The notes under the pieces were generated by a model that was not told where the DNA came from, did not search any database, and worked only from the letters and a program-made list of their open reading frames with translations. Of a stretch of DNA of 64,000 nt, positions 1 to 11,639 are shown in pieces. Where the stretch lies: positions 62,001 to 126,000 of the forward strand of contig SAUG01000120.1 of assembly GCA_011316305.1 (NCBI GenBank), in the 5' to 3' direction. Both the position numbers and the translations under genes were made by a program. This DNA is from Rusavskia elegans. Lineage: Eukaryota; Ascomycota; Lecanoromycetes; Teloschistales; Teloschistaceae. How positions within the stretch are numbered: the first letter of the stretch is position 1; the number at the start of each line of letters is the position of its first letter.

Positions 1-1102
1 AGCGATATATCTCGCGCCCAGGAGTCTTCTTCGCTCTTGGTGCCTCTATGGGGATTAACAGATCACCCCAGAGAGTCTTCGGATGATATTCCTTTAGCTT
101 ACCGTCAGACGACTCCTCATGAGTTCTGGGCACGGTGGTGTCATTTTGATTTACTGCTTTTCTAGTTACGTCTTGAAGATTCCGAAGTCTCATGTTCCAA
201 TGAATAGAGTAGGCGTGTTATTCGTGGCTCTCGGTCGTTTGTTGTGGCAAGGCTACGGATATGGAGATTTAGGTGGCGTAATGCTGCATCCTGCACGCCA
301 AGCTTTCCGTATATTCTGCTCCATAACTATAGTGTCTTTGTATACGCGAGAGGTCTGACAGCGGAAGATTATACCTAATGTTCTCCTAATGTCCCTTATA
401 CAATGACGCTATTTGGTACGCATCGAAGGCACTTAACAAGCCAACACCAACTCACAGGAAAAAGCATGAAGTCCTATCAGAGGCAACCACACAATAGTCA
501 GAACACTGTGTATTCTGTCATTGATGGGGAGTCATTCGTTTTTTAGTACGACAGACCATGACGAAGCCGAGTCCTGCCTCCGTCACGTTACCATTAGTTC
601 ACTGCTGCGTTAATTGGATACGTTTCATCATGGCCACTGGGGCCGCTGGAAGCAAACGTGAGGGTCTTTGCCAATGCAGTGGTCGTAAGTTGCGGCAATA
701 TATGTCTGGGCATCCGGGGTTGGGCTTCGGTTGGATTTCAATTGCCAGACTTCTCGAAGAGGAGACAAGGGACTGATATCGTACAAGGAATGGCAAGGAA
801 GTCCCATTCTCGTGGTCACTGTAAGACTCAACCCTGTGCTACTTCTGGCAAGAACCTAAGAGCGCCCTGTCGGCTGGTCCTAGGCGCGCTGTGCGAGGGC
901 ATCTTTTACCGAGAAAAGCAATCTCCAATTGCTCAACGTAATCCAATATCACAGACTTGTATGAGTCGCTAAGAGTATAAGCTCCTGCATCGTCTTCGAG
1001 GACACATCAGAGGGGAACTTTCTTTTCATAGCAGCTTGGGGAAGCCTTGATGAGTTCACCAATCAAAGGATTGCAATCCTAGTCCGGTGCTGCTTTGAAC
1101 TC
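1..1102. other. No gene recognised
   Basis: Only short open frames without family resemblance, codon structure or splice continuity are seen on either strand. It is the 3' flank of the minus-strand STAND gene. Confidence 0.5.
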
Positions 1103-4100
1103 TCACGTTGAGCTAGACGGTGGTTTCACAACCTCTCGAGAGGATGAGCGGAAGGTCTCTGCAAAATCGGCAAGTAGGTTAGCGACTTCACTGTGACCAT
1201 GATCTGCTGCACGGTAAAGTGGAGTCCATCCGTAAAAGTCCTTGAGCTCAAAAGCCGCGCCCCGATCTAACAACAGTCGCGCCGCGGCAAGACGACCTAG
1301 ATCCGCGGCTCGATGTAAAGGTGTCTGATCGTAGTCATTCGGAATGTCAGTTTGGGCTCCTTTGTCAAGCAGAAGGCGCGCTGCTGCCGCATGGCCTGCT
1401 TCGGCTGCACGATACAACGCCGTGGCGCCGTACCCGTCTTTCGCGTTGATATCCAAAATCTCACCGAGAAGTAGATTTAGCGTCTCCTCGTGGCCCTGAG
1501 ACGCTGCCAGATGCAACGCTGTCCATTTCTGCTTGTCGCGGGCTTCGACTGAAGCACCCCTTGCAATCAATAGACTAACAACACCGGGATGTCCATGCCA
1601 TGCAGCCCAATGCAGAGGGCTCTTGCCGAAGTCAAGACTTCGAGCTTCAATGTCAACATTGTGATCAAGAAACAATTGGACAATGTCGACGGAGCCACGT
1701 ATCGCTGCGCGGTGCATAGGCGCTTGGCCATAGGAGTCGCAGGCGTTAGTATTAGCTCCTCTTTCGACAAGCGTTGCACAAATTCTCGAGAGGCCGTATG
1801 ATGACGCCAGCCAGAGTCCAGTAACCTCTTTCGCAGAGTCTTGGCTCCAGTAGGGATACCGAGATGCAGTCACCTGCGCAGCTTGAACAGAGGCCTCCAA
1901 TTGCTCCTTGTGCGAGAGAAAGCCAAGGACTGCTTGCTCTGACTCCTTTTCACCCACATATTGCAGATGATCAGCCCAATGCTGTGCACCATACAATATC
2001 AGTGGATATTTGGCGCACCGTGTCACGAAGCTTTCGTCGTCTAAACAGGGACCCTGCTCGAAGTTGTCAAAGGACAAGTATGTCAGACACGTCTGCGCAA
2101 TGATAGCATGGGCACCAGGGAAAAGCGAGGATGAGTGTCGTTCGAGATATTCTTGGGCGGTGTAGTGGACTAAGCCAACCGTCTCGTTTTCCTGTATTGT
2201 GAGTATTCCCGCACAGATTGGTTCTACCAAGTCTTCATCAGGGAGCCCTTCTGTGAGACTGTATGATCCTATTTGACATTCGTTTACCACACGCGTTCTT
2301 TTGGTCTAGGTGTCAAATCCCACACCTTCCTCGTCAAATGACGTATCCCCAGACTCGACAGCAACGGCATGCCGGAGTTCTTGCACTTTGAGAGGTCTGG
2401 TGGCGTAATGAGTCCAGTAGATGAGCTTGAGTGCCAACGCTGCGAATTCAGAGTCTTGGTTTTTGATACGCTCAAACACTTGATCGTACATTGAGTCAAG
2501 TTCTTCGGGTAATTCCTCGAGAGCTGACTTGACCTTGCGGAATGTAGGCTTTGCCATCAGTGAATCGAATTGAAGCCTAGCGAGCAAGAACCTGAAAATG
2601 GATGAGAAAATGGGCGTTTCTTCCAGGACTCAATGAAGTAATCGGGTCACGTACATTCCTTTCGCTTTTCCCACTATACTCGATACGACGTAACTTTTTT
2701 CTTTCGTTGTTTGTTTGCTCAGCAATTTTGATCTGGCTACTCGCGCTTCCAAATATCTTCTGATATCCGTGTCGTTTGCTCCCAATTTCACTGTGATGGC
2801 CGTTTGACACCCTGGTCTCATGTTCAATGCGTGCCGTGATGTCACGAGGACCGAGACTCCATGCTGTATTCGATTGATCTCCTCCATCATAATATCCCGC
2901 GTGTCTTCTTGACATTCGTCTAATGCATCCACAACGATGATCGTCTTGGTGAAGCATCCAACAGCCGACTGTAGCAAGGCGCTGTACTCTGAGATTGGAG
3001 GCTGGGTTTTGGCTTTTCGGTGTCGCTCAAAAGAATCTGCTATTTCATCGGCAATGTAAGAGCTTTGCAACATGAGATGCTGAAGTATACACCCCAGCAT
3101 ATTCAGCGCGCTGTGCTTTTGAGGATCTTTATAACTGCAATAGAGGTAGGCGATTCCAGTGGATGCCACTTTGGTGTTTTGCAAATGGTCGATAAGAAAG
3201 GACCTTGATCAATGAGCTCACTATGTACCGCGGTGAGAGGGGACATCATCGAATATGCTGCTTACGCAAGTACTGTCTTCCCGAAACCTCCTATAGATTG
3301 TCAGTAAGACCTCTATGGATGTACTACTCAGAGAAAAGCACACATCTGTCGGTATATCGATGTAAGACTTCGTTATAGAGACTGCTAAGATCTTGCTGCA
3401 CAGCTTCTCTTAGTTCTACAGGGTTACAGTATCGACCAGTTGGCTAGACGCGAGACAAATCTGCTACAAACTGCGAGCGAAAACACGATGCAGCCGCTAC
3501 AAGGAATTTGACCAGTGAAAAGATTTTGCAAAAGGGTGACTGAACATCAAGTACAGAAGATACTTTGAGCTGATAAAGGGGCTAAGGACCGAGATCTGGT
3601 TAGAACCGGGATGGTGACTTACGTGACCCCAAACACCACAGGGTCCTTCCTTCTTCTGACAGCCACTGCTGATAATCTTTTGAGTCCAGAAGCCAGAGTC
3701 CTAGGCCATCTTGCCGTGCGATGGTATTGAAAGTCTCGTGCTGTATACTATTGAAGCTGTGAGACAATGGCGGAAGCCAGTCATGCACAGCCGACAAGTG
3801 TTGGTCTATACAGGTCATCCGTTGGACGAGTGTTCTCTGATATCATCTCTCGGGCCGTCCAACCTTCCTGCAAAGCCGTGAGCCTGGAGATTTTTTCAGA
3901 GGCTTGAGATAGGCTATTATCCAATCTCTTGATACCGATCGAAACCCTGCCAATGTCGCTTGAGAGAATCTTCATGGTCTGCAAGGATATACTTGAAGAA
4001 TCACTGTTCCGATTGAAAGTCAGCCTTCACTATAATATATGAAGGTGCGATGTCGAGCCATATCTTGGTCCAGTGGAGATAAGATGGACACAGTGTATAC

Positions 4101-4671
4101 GAAAATTGTACTGATGTTCATGACATGGTAAGGTGTAACATCTCTTTGAAAGCACCAGATCTGCGGAGTCATATTGCAACCACGGTGCAGCCCGTTGACG
4201 AAATTGCATCTGCCCGTGAAGTGACTTACGCTTGCAGAATAGTCAAAGCGAGAAGTAGGTGATCCTGCAACTCACGGCTTATCTCCTTCAACTTCACCAC
4301 GGTACTCTCTTTGAATGGATAAAGCACACGCTGTAAATGTGTCTTGAACTTCGTTCCCAATCTGCTGGTTGATGGTGAGGTGTCACGAATTTTCTGCAGC
4401 TTTTTCTGCAAACAAAGAATGCCGTCTTCGCACATGCCAACAATTTCTTCTATGCGTTGGACAATACCCTTGTCCAAGCAAGGTCGACCCAATGTGGATT
4501 TAAGAACCGCGAAAGTCTTGGTAAGTGATTCGATTTCGGCGTACATTTTCTTCACGTCACTCTCCGCATCTTTCCAAGAACGGTACACTCCCACAGCCCG
4601 TGGCATACGGACAAGCCTAATTCGATCAAACCTGCGACGTTGGCGGCGACGCCCAAGGCCTCCAGCGCCAT
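1103..4671 (-). CDS. Fungal STAND NTPase (NACHT-type) with C-terminal ankyrin repeats
   Basis: A signal-transducing NTPase of the fungal NLR-like class, probably cytosolic and linked to non-self recognition by family. The N-terminal exon (about 4230-4671) has the coiled fungal STAND N-domain, ending in a YPFKEST...LALTILQ stretch typical of the family. The NTPase core follows: a P-loop GSRGFGKT assembled across an intron (about 3296-3620) and a Walker B TIIVVDALDEC near 2930. Roughly seven ankyrin repeats end the protein (1103-1850). At least six introns are needed, for example 2251-2325, about 2593-2655 and 4004-4229. An in-frame TAG at 2306-2308 lies inside the 2251-2325 intron and is harmless. 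The family-like start is the ATG at 4669-4671 (MALEALGVAANVAGL), but the frame changes by one base near 4584-4590, between LWE and YRSWKDAE. The gene is therefore frame-broken in exon 1, wrongly sequenced, or started at another ATG such as 4756. Confidence 0.8.
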
Positions 4672-5430
4672 CTTGCATGCGTTTCTGCAGAAAACAAGCA
4701 AACTTGACTGTGAAGTGGAGTGACAAAGATGGCGTCTCGATGCTGCTTGCTCCCATTGAACAAGCCAGAGCAGGGAGAAGTAGATTGAAGTCGCTACAGA
4801 TTGCTAGCCAGCCAAATTATATAGATCTTTTTGGAGAGATTAGAGTGGCACACCAAGTTCGCATTGTTACTCAAGACCATCTCTGCGCCCAATGGCAACC
4901 GCTGTGAGTATGCAGCCTGCATGGGATCTGGCGTTGTGTCCCCCGGGATGCATCAAAATGAAATTCGTTATTGGTTGAGGTATTTCGTAGACCACGATCA
5001 ATGGCCATCAAAAGCACGAGAGTCCATGTCGCGTAAAGACCGGTTTGATTGACTCCTGATAGCTGTGTGATTGCCGTTATGTGCGCTCAACAACGATGGG
5101 ACAAGGCTTTTCCCATACGGGAAAGCTAATCCTAAATACCCCATAGAAATGGCCCTCGCGCTTCATTATCTCAATTTGATTTCGGCGACGGATTTGAAGT
5201 AATTTAGAGAGTCAATGGAAAAATTGTGAGGGTGTTGGTGGAGAATCATCTCGGTCGCTGTTGCCAAATAAGGCTGCGTTCAACAGCGATCAGGTCAACG
5301 TACCTTAGGCAGCGATGGCGCCGGCATGATGCACCATGTCGGCCGCTACTTTGGGAGATGATCCTCCCGATTAGGTTCAGAACTCTGTTCTTGCCGAATC
5401 AGCGACTGGGGTGAACACTCTGTCGCGGGA
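4672..5430. other. Intergenic, no gene recognised
   Basis: Upstream flank of the STAND gene. Open frames here are antisense or unsupported. Confidence 0.5.
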
Positions 5431-5800
5431 CCATTAGAACATATCAAGGCTGCTCGCGCCCTGGATATCTTCAGTGCTCGCAATAGCCCAGCCCAGGGCT
5501 GCAGCCCTTCGACCAGCCCTCAGCCCGCCCAGCCCTTAGCCCAGCTAATCAGAGGGCTAGCCCAGCCCCAGCCTATGAGCGCTAGGGGCTGACTAAGGCT
5601 GCAGCCTTCTACACTAATCGAGACTTAGGGTTAGGGTTAGGGTCCTACACCAAGCCTCCTCCCTGTAATGCCAAGACCCCTATAAAATGTAGCCCAGCCT
5701 AGCCTCGGCCCTGCCTAATTAGGGGCTAGCCCAGCCCTCCGCCCAATCATATTACCCCGCAGCACCGCCCCAGCCTTAGCGTTAGGCATATTCCCGTGCC
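5431..5800. repeat. AGCCC-rich repeat block with telomere-like TTAGGG units
   Basis: Dense imperfect repetition of AGCCC/CAGCCC and of the palindrome GGGCTAGCCC (near 5550 and 5725). Three perfect head-to-tail TTAGGG units lie at 5625-5642. A TATAAAA box is at about 5680. The block is directly upstream of the FAD monooxygenase, so it overlaps the promoter. The complementary strand is G-rich and could form quadruplexes. Confidence 0.75.
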
Positions 5801-5839
5801 ACCTCTCGGACAGTATCTCGGAAATTCTCTCGGCTCGTC

Positions 5840-6973
5840 ATGTCTCCCTATCCCATCACGATCGTCGGCGCAGGTCTTGCGGGTCTGACCTTAGGTCGCT
5901 GCCTCAAGCAGTACGGAATAGCTGCCGTGGTCTTAGAAAGGGTCTCCGCCTCTCCTAGGTACAATTATGGCATTACCCTGCATCCCTGGGCGTTCCAACC
6001 GTTACTCAATATCTTACAAATGGACGAGGGACTCTTTCGGGAGAAGTTAGCCATCGACTCAATGCGACAAGGCAAAGGAGAGGTATCCGAAAGCGCACTT
6101 GCACCTGCCATCAACACCAACGTCGTGACATTCCGATGTCATCGAGGAAGATTGGAAAAATTATTGCAAGAGGGCCAAGACATCAGATGGGAGCATACCG
6201 TACAGAATGTTACAACCTCCTCTCAAGGCATTGTCGTGCAGCTCAAAGACGCGAAATCGCTGGATGCTGAAGTTCTCATCGGCACCGATGGTGTCCATTC
6301 GCAGATTCGCAAGTCGTTGGCCCCCAAGATCGAGCTGAAAGTGCTGCCTTTCGTCGTCTTCAATGGGAAGAGGCAATTCACAAAAGCAGAGTATCAAGCA
6401 CTATTCGAACCGACGCTGGGGACTCGGACCATCGTACACGAACGCCATGAGGACATCATCCTTGAGATCTCGATCAACGAATACCACCCCAAATATGTTG
6501 AGGTCAGCTATACTTACTCACGGCCCGCTCGCGAAAATGATCCACTCCACAGACCCGACAGAGCGATACCAGAAGCTATCGATATCCCCGAAGCATTTTA
6601 CAACGAGCTCGAAGATGTCGTAGACCTCCAACAACCCTTCAGCATTGTCTTTGACGCGGCGGAAGTTCGAAAGGACCGAGTTCTCCACTGGTTGATGCGT
6701 AGTACCCTTGGTAGTCCGGCGGAAGTCGATCACCTTGCGAAACAAGGTGTTCTGCTTGTGGGCGACGCTGTCCATGCAATGCCCATCCTCGGCGGTGAGG
6801 GCGCTAACAATGCCATGAAAGATGGTGTGGATCTGGCGCAGCACATTGTCAATCACGGTACCGGAAGTCTTCAAGAATTCACTGATGCAAGGTATGAGAC
6901 ATGGAAAAAGGGAGTGGAAGAAAGCGAGAGGAGACTGGGAGAAATGCATGGTCAGGCTAAAGCATCTTTATAA
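5840..6973 (+). CDS. FAD-dependent monooxygenase (PHBH/FAD_binding_3 type)
   Basis: A 377-residue intronless flavoprotein hydroxylase that would use NAD(P)H and O2 to oxygenate a small, probably aromatic, substrate. The N-terminal Rossmann motif is VGAGLAGLTLGR (residues about 8-19). The DG motif is seen as GTDGVHSQIR at about residue 152. The GD motif GVLLVGDAVHAMP lies near residue 303 and is followed by GGEGANNAMKD. Length and motif order match the class. No transmembrane tail is seen. The start has no competing upstream ATG in frame. No neighbour fixes the substrate; the thymine cluster begins more than 1 kb downstream and a link is not shown. Confidence 0.88.
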   Translation: MSPYPITIVGAGLAGLTLGRCLKQYGIAAVVLERVSASPRYNYGITLHPWAFQPLLNILQMDEGLFREKLAIDSMRQGKGEVSESALAPAINTNVVTFRCHRGRLEKLLQEGQDIRWEHTVQNVTTSSQGIVVQLKDAKSLDAEVLIGTDGVHSQIRKSLAPKIELKVLPFVVFNGKRQFTKAEYQALFEPTLGTRTIVHERHEDIILEISINEYHPKYVEVSYTYSRPARENDPLHRPDRAIPEAIDIPEAFYNELEDVVDLQQPFSIVFDAAEVRKDRVLHWLMRSTLGSPAEVDHLAKQGVLLVGDAVHAMPILGGEGANNAMKDGVDLAQHIVNHGTGSLQEFTDARYETWKKGVEESERRLGEMHGQAKASL

Positions 6974-7666
6974 TGCCTGTCCTGCCTACCTGTCTCATAC
7001 GATCGTCAAGCCTGCCGGCGACGATCTTTGGAGGCCGGGACCTTCCCCCCAACCATGAGGAGATCCAGCGGATCTTTCCCGCCATGAGACGGTAGGCTCT
7101 GGCAGCAGGATTCCCGATAAGACTGTTCCATTGGTGGATGCCAGATCTTCCTTGTGCAACGAGAGAGCTGTTACATAGATTAGAACGCAGATCGGAAGCG
7201 TCTTTGCCAAGCCTTTTATAATCTTATCGAATACCGTTACACTAGCCTGTTTTTAACATCTCTAGAAGGCTTTGCAAGGGTTGAAATACGGTGAATGAAC
7301 GGTTCATGGACGGTTCATTACGTTTTACGTTTCAGAGTTTGGAGCGCCAAAAGGCAATAATAAACTTCAAACTTTTAACTAGCAAAACCTTGTAAAATTG
7401 GAAAATACGTCCCTAGCGCTAGGTAGACTACCAGCGTGGAAATCTTTTGATTAGCGTCGAATACCATACCGACCCGGCCGCATCCGGTCGCATCCAGGAG
7501 CCAGCCAAGGTCAGCCAGCTCTTTATTATTGGCGGGGATATCGGATGAATACTACTGCAGGTTGCCGCCTCTGACACCCACGGGTAAAAGTTTCGTAAAT
7601 CGCTCGAATCTGAAGCCCAATTTTTTGCGACGTTGACGAGATTCTGACCCAGCCTCTTACCGAGCC
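6974..7666. other. Intergenic, no gene recognised
   Basis: AT-richer DNA between the FAD monooxygenase and the inverted-repeat element. It has a short direct repeat of an ACGGTTCAT motif near 7293-7318. No coding signal is seen. Confidence 0.5.
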
Positions 7667-7670
7667 AGGC

Positions 7671-7894
7671 TCGTTGTATAAAAAATCAATCGCAATAAAA
7701 AGAACAACAGTCGATACCTCGATATTGGATTTCGATATAACGATTGCCTGCAACTTACTACGTAGCTGCTACTGCAACTATAAGATAAGGCTCGACGAGG
7801 AGTAGATTTATAATCTGGCACGAAACTTGGTTCTCGGGGACCTGTTTGGTAGTCGCTGTGGCCCATATATTGCGATCGATTTTTTATACAACGA
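7671..7894. mobile_element. MITE-like element with 27-bp terminal inverted repeats
   Basis: Two arms, 7671-7697 and 7868-7894, are reverse complements with one mismatch; the outer end begins TCGTTGTATAAAAAATC. The internal 170 bp has no open frame of note. The element is flanked on both sides by AGGC (7667-7670 and 7895-7898), which looks like a 4-bp target-site duplication. No transposase is present, so it would be non-autonomous. The superfamily cannot be named from these ends. Confidence 0.7.
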
Positions 7895-8178
7895 AGGCGG
7901 TTGGGAGCACTTGTATTACTACCAGATTTCGAAAGGACCTCGATCTATCTCTTGCCGTTTTCGAACTAGCTGTTGCTGCTATAAGGGCCTCTTATCCGCT
8001 TCGTCTTCCTTGTGATTCGACGTCGCCCCAATTGATCATCACCAAGCACTCGTCTCGACATGGCACCGACGGCCTTGAAAGGTTTTTTTACGACACGCTC
8101 CAGCACACGCCCAGTGAAAGACTTCTACCACTATCGCTAACTCAGGAAAAATTCCCCGTTCGGAATCCATCCTGTTGC
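7895..8178. other. Intergenic, no gene recognised
   Basis: 3' flank of the minus-strand transporter gene. No supported feature is seen. Confidence 0.4.
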
Positions 8179-9958
8179 CTAATAGAACCACCGGAACTCC
8201 TCCACTCGCGGTCCATCCCTCAGCCGCTCAGTCGGAATATCCTTCACCTCGATCTTTCGTCCAGCCTTCTTGTTCCTACGCGCATTGTCAAACATCATGA
8301 AGACTCCCAATGTCAAGGTGAGGGCCAAGCCAGTGGCACCGAAGGCTGCGGTGGTGGCGAGAGCAGGGATGTATTTCGGTGCTACAAAGAGGAAACGGTA
8401 AGTCAGTGCCGGAAATCAACTCAAGCACCATTGTGTGGCCTCAAAAAGTATGCGAGTTAGGGAATAGAGCGGATGTACCATCTTTGTTCTGGAAAATGTT
8501 TGAGGAAACCACGCCCATGAGATTGGCTAAGGGAACGCCGATTGAGGTAAGGACGACACGGCGGCCTTCATGTGCAATGTTGTTGTTATACCATACGTCC
8601 AGGAGGACCGAAGGTGCAGACGTACCCCTGGCCACATCAGCAGAGGCTCGATCACTGAGGTGTCGCGCCACGAGCAAAGAGACAGGAGAAGGCAGAGGAG
8701 TAAAGTACCTACCAAGTCATCATGAACGTGGCAAGGTACGCGACATGCAGCTGACTCTTGACATCAATCCCAACATAGACAATCATCCCCAGGAACGTGA
8801 ATAGGAAGCCCAAGGCTACGAAAGGGAATCTCCATCTCGTATAATCACTCGCGAACGCCAGGATCAGCAGCATCACCGCTCCACTGACGTTGGGCGCCAC
8901 TGTGTACAGGTTCGTCTTTACAGCACTATAGCCCAACCTCGCCACGATTTGTGGCAGAAACAACTGCACGCTCTGCAACGGCACACCAAGACAAATCTCG
9001 ATCGCCAGTATCATCCAACTGGTCCACTCCTTGAAGATCTTGAAACTCTCTTTAAAGTTAAATTTCTCGTTCACCACGGAGCTAGAATCGACCTGCATAC
9101 GGTAGTATGCCAGCTCTTTTTCTTCGGGCGAGAGGAATCTGGCTGTCGCGGCGGACTGTGGAAGGTAGAAGAATGCGAAAAAAGAGAAGAGGATGGTGCA
9201 GCACCCTTCGATAATGAAGAGGTAGCGCCATTCTGCGATAGTATCACTTTCGATCTGGAAGACGCCGAATGCTAAAAGGCCTCCGAATGCGGAAGCGATG
9301 GATTGGGCAGCGTAGAAGATAGCGAGGCGGCGGGCGAGTTCACCTCGACGGTAGAAGCTATTCGACCCAGCAATCAGCTTGTCACTACAAACTCATGGGA
9401 ATGAGTCCGAGAAAGAAACACATACGTGGTCTGGTAGTAAATAACCAGCGGGAAAAACGCACTCTCCGACATGCCCAGGAACCACCTCAACGTCATGATC
9501 CCGGCAAAATTCTTCGCGGCCGTCACCAACAATGTACAAGAGCCGAACGTAAACATCATCAGCGGCAATACTCGATTAGGTCCATACTGTTTTCCCAGAA
9601 TCCCCAAGAACGGCGCCGTAAGCACATAGGGCACAAAGAAGACACTCAGGATGGTGTTGTACTGTGTTCCCTTCAACCCCAGCGTCTTCTCCAAGCCATG
9701 GGTCTTAGCGTTTCCGAGGTTAGACTTGTCGAGGCTGTTGAAGAGGTACATAATCGCCAGCACAGGGAGGATGCGCAAGTCGAATTTCCGGGTCAGGGCA
9801 CGCTCGGCGGCTGGGCTGATGATCGTGAGGGTGTTGCCATGTGTGGTAGTAACGGCAGGCTCGCCGCTGTCGTTGATCTCGATGGCTTTCCCGTCCGAGG
9901 TAGTAAGATGCTTTTCATCGCTCACAGGCGACTCCTGCGATCGCTTGTCGTATTCCAT
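8179..9958 (-). CDS. MFS transporter, Dal5/allantoate permease (anion:cation symporter) family
   Basis: A plasma-membrane solute importer by family. The first exon (about 9423-9958) has a hydrophilic N-terminus, then FDLRILPVLAIMYLFNSLDKSNLGNAKT, split here as the family's TM1 and the DKSNLGNA signature, and later TM segments ending IYYQTT. Introns are read at about 9361-9422, 8628-8715 and 8382-8478. After splicing, the helices after the central loop and a WGTSAPSVLLDVWYNNN segment continue in frame. The C-terminus (8179-8381) ends in a cytosolic tail finishing EEFRWFY. It sits beside the iso-orotate decarboxylase and thymine-hydroxylase-like genes and points the same way as the decarboxylase, so pyrimidine-related transport is a plausible inference. 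The substrate is not determinable from sequence. Confidence 0.87.
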
Positions 9959-10517
9959 GGGGGCGATTTGGCTTGAATGTTGCTGGAAATGCCCGGCACG
10001 ATTATTTCAAGGCACGCGACTGAACCTGGAGCCTGAACGCAGTCGAGATACTTTATGGCACTTCTTATCATTTCAAGGAGATCTTGGAAGATTCCAATCA
10101 CGTAGGAGGTACGTCCGTCAAGACATGAGCATGTGCGATACCGTTTGATGGTGCTTCTCCAAAGTGGTGATATCCATGGAGCGAGTGAGAACCCAAGGAT
10201 AAGGTAAAAAGAAGCTTCGACACCATCCGACGATCGGCAGACACCGTTCGATAAGGAATACTGAAAGGCCAGATTAGGTTTGAGGCGGATTGGCTGGTAG
10301 ATCAAGGGAAGTACGATGACTCGAGAACGGAAGAAGAATTTGCGGGGTATGGACGTTGTTGCAGCTGTAGCGTTTGACGTGCAGCAGCCAGGCCCGTCAA
10401 CGAATGCAATCGGTCCGAAGCTAAACAGTGGTTGACGACCCAGAGATAAGGATGTCCAGTGAGATGGAAAGGTTCCCCAAAAGCTGTCTCATTATTCGAA
10501 TTCGAAAGATAGTGCGC
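9959..10517. other. Transporter promoter / decarboxylase 3' flank
   Basis: Separates two minus-strand genes. No gene is recognised in it. Confidence 0.5.
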
Positions 10518-11639
10518 CTATCCGGATACTCCCTTCAATCCCAGCAACTCGGTCGCGTTTCCGCCCAGAATCATATCCCTCGCCTCAGTCCCCGCGACCG
10601 CCTTCAGATTCGTCGCCACGCTCTCCCATGTCTCCGCTCCCTGCTCCAGCGGCGGGAAAAAGGGGTGATCAGTGCCAAACATCACCTTCTCCTTCCCAAC
10701 CAATTCGATCGCCGCCCTCACACTCGCCTCTTCATAAACCACCGCATCCAGCCAAACATTCTCCCGCAACACCGTCTTCAAATCTCTCCTCGGCCCTCTC
10801 CTCCCACCGTCCCCATTCGGTCTAAAATACCGTTCATGCTGTACACAGCTCTCAATCCTCCCAGCCAAAAACGGTACCGTACCGCCCGCATGCGCAATCA
10901 GAACCCTTAGGGCTGGAAACCGATCAAAGACGCCAGATAAACACATCCGCGTAAACGCTATCGTTGTTTCCAGGGGGAAACCTAAAGAGAGGGGGAGGAC
11001 GTGCCCGTATTCGGCGGCTCTAGGGCCGTAGACTTCGTTCGGGAGACCGTAGTGCGGATGCAGGAAGATCAGTGATTTCGTTTGTTCGAGGGCGGACCAA
11101 ATGAGATTAAGGGCGGGATCATCAAGGCCGGAGCCGAGGGCGGTGGTGCCGAGGATGATGCCTTTGATATGGGGTAAATGTTTGAGTCGGGTAATCTCCT
11201 CTACTATCAGTTTCGGTGATGAGGAGAGTGGGAGGGTGGCGAAAGCGTAGAGACGGTTTTCATTGTTTTGGGTGCATATGGCTTCGAGCTCGTCGTTGAC
11301 CGTCCTTGCCCAGTTGACGGACTCGTCCGGAGGTAGGAAATCGAGCCAGGGGTTCGCGAGACTGATGACAGAGGTCTGGATGTTGTGCGTATCTATGAAG
11401 CGGAGTTTCTCCTGAACCGAGGAGTAAGAAGTATCAATTGGCCGGCCTCTGGATTCTGGCGGAATGGAGGCATCATCGTCGGAGGGGAGGATGATCAGGC
11501 GGGGCGGGGAGTTCTTGTTGGGTAGGTCGAGGAGGTAGGGTACTGTTGTGCGGGAGCGTAGGAGAGAAAGGTAGGAGGGCGGGTAGATGTGAGTGTGAAC
11601 ATCTACCACTTTGGGTGAGGTTTCCATGGTCTTTGACAT
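10518..11639 (-). CDS. Iso-orotate (uracil-5-carboxylate) decarboxylase, amidohydrolase superfamily
   Basis: A 373-residue intronless ACMSD-type metal-dependent decarboxylase. Family resemblance is specifically to fungal iso-orotate decarboxylase, which converts uracil-5-carboxylate to uracil and CO2, the last step of thymine salvage. Visible landmarks are the metal motif VVDVHTHIYPPSY (from residue about 12), SVISLANPWLDFLPPDE, FLHPHYGLPNEVYGPR, the His-bearing LIAHAGGTVPFLAGR, and the metal-ligand Asp in MFGTDHPFFPP near the C-terminus. The full length and lack of a signal peptide fit a cytosolic enzyme. It is divergent from the thymine-7-hydroxylase-like gene across about 390 bp, which supports the assignment. 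Related aromatic-acid decarboxylases of the same superfamily are the main alternative. Confidence 0.86.
   Translation of the reverse strand: MSKTMETSPKVVDVHTHIYPPSYLSLLRSRTTVPYLLDLPNKNSPPRLIILPSDDDASIPPESRGRPIDTSYSSVQEKLRFIDTHNIQTSVISLANPWLDFLPPDESVNWARTVNDELEAICTQNNENRLYAFATLPLSSSPKLIVEEITRLKHLPHIKGIILGTTALGSGLDDPALNLIWSALEQTKSLIFLHPHYGLPNEVYGPRAAEYGHVLPLSLGFPLETTIAFTRMCLSGVFDRFPALRVLIAHAGGTVPFLAGRIESCVQHERYFRPNGDGGRRGPRRDLKTVLRENVWLDAVVYEEASVRAAIELVGKEKVMFGTDHPFFPPLEQGAETWESVATNLKAVAGTEARDMILGGNATELLGLKGVSG

Noticed and set aside
2306..2308. In-frame TAG in the STAND gene, suggesting a pseudogene
   Set aside because: It falls inside a 75-nt GT-AG intron (2251-2325) whose removal gives TSFDEEEGLPDEDLV, the family's normal sequence.
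5625..5642. Chromosome end
   Set aside because: Only three TTAGGG units, with genes on both sides; it is an internal repeat, not a telomere.
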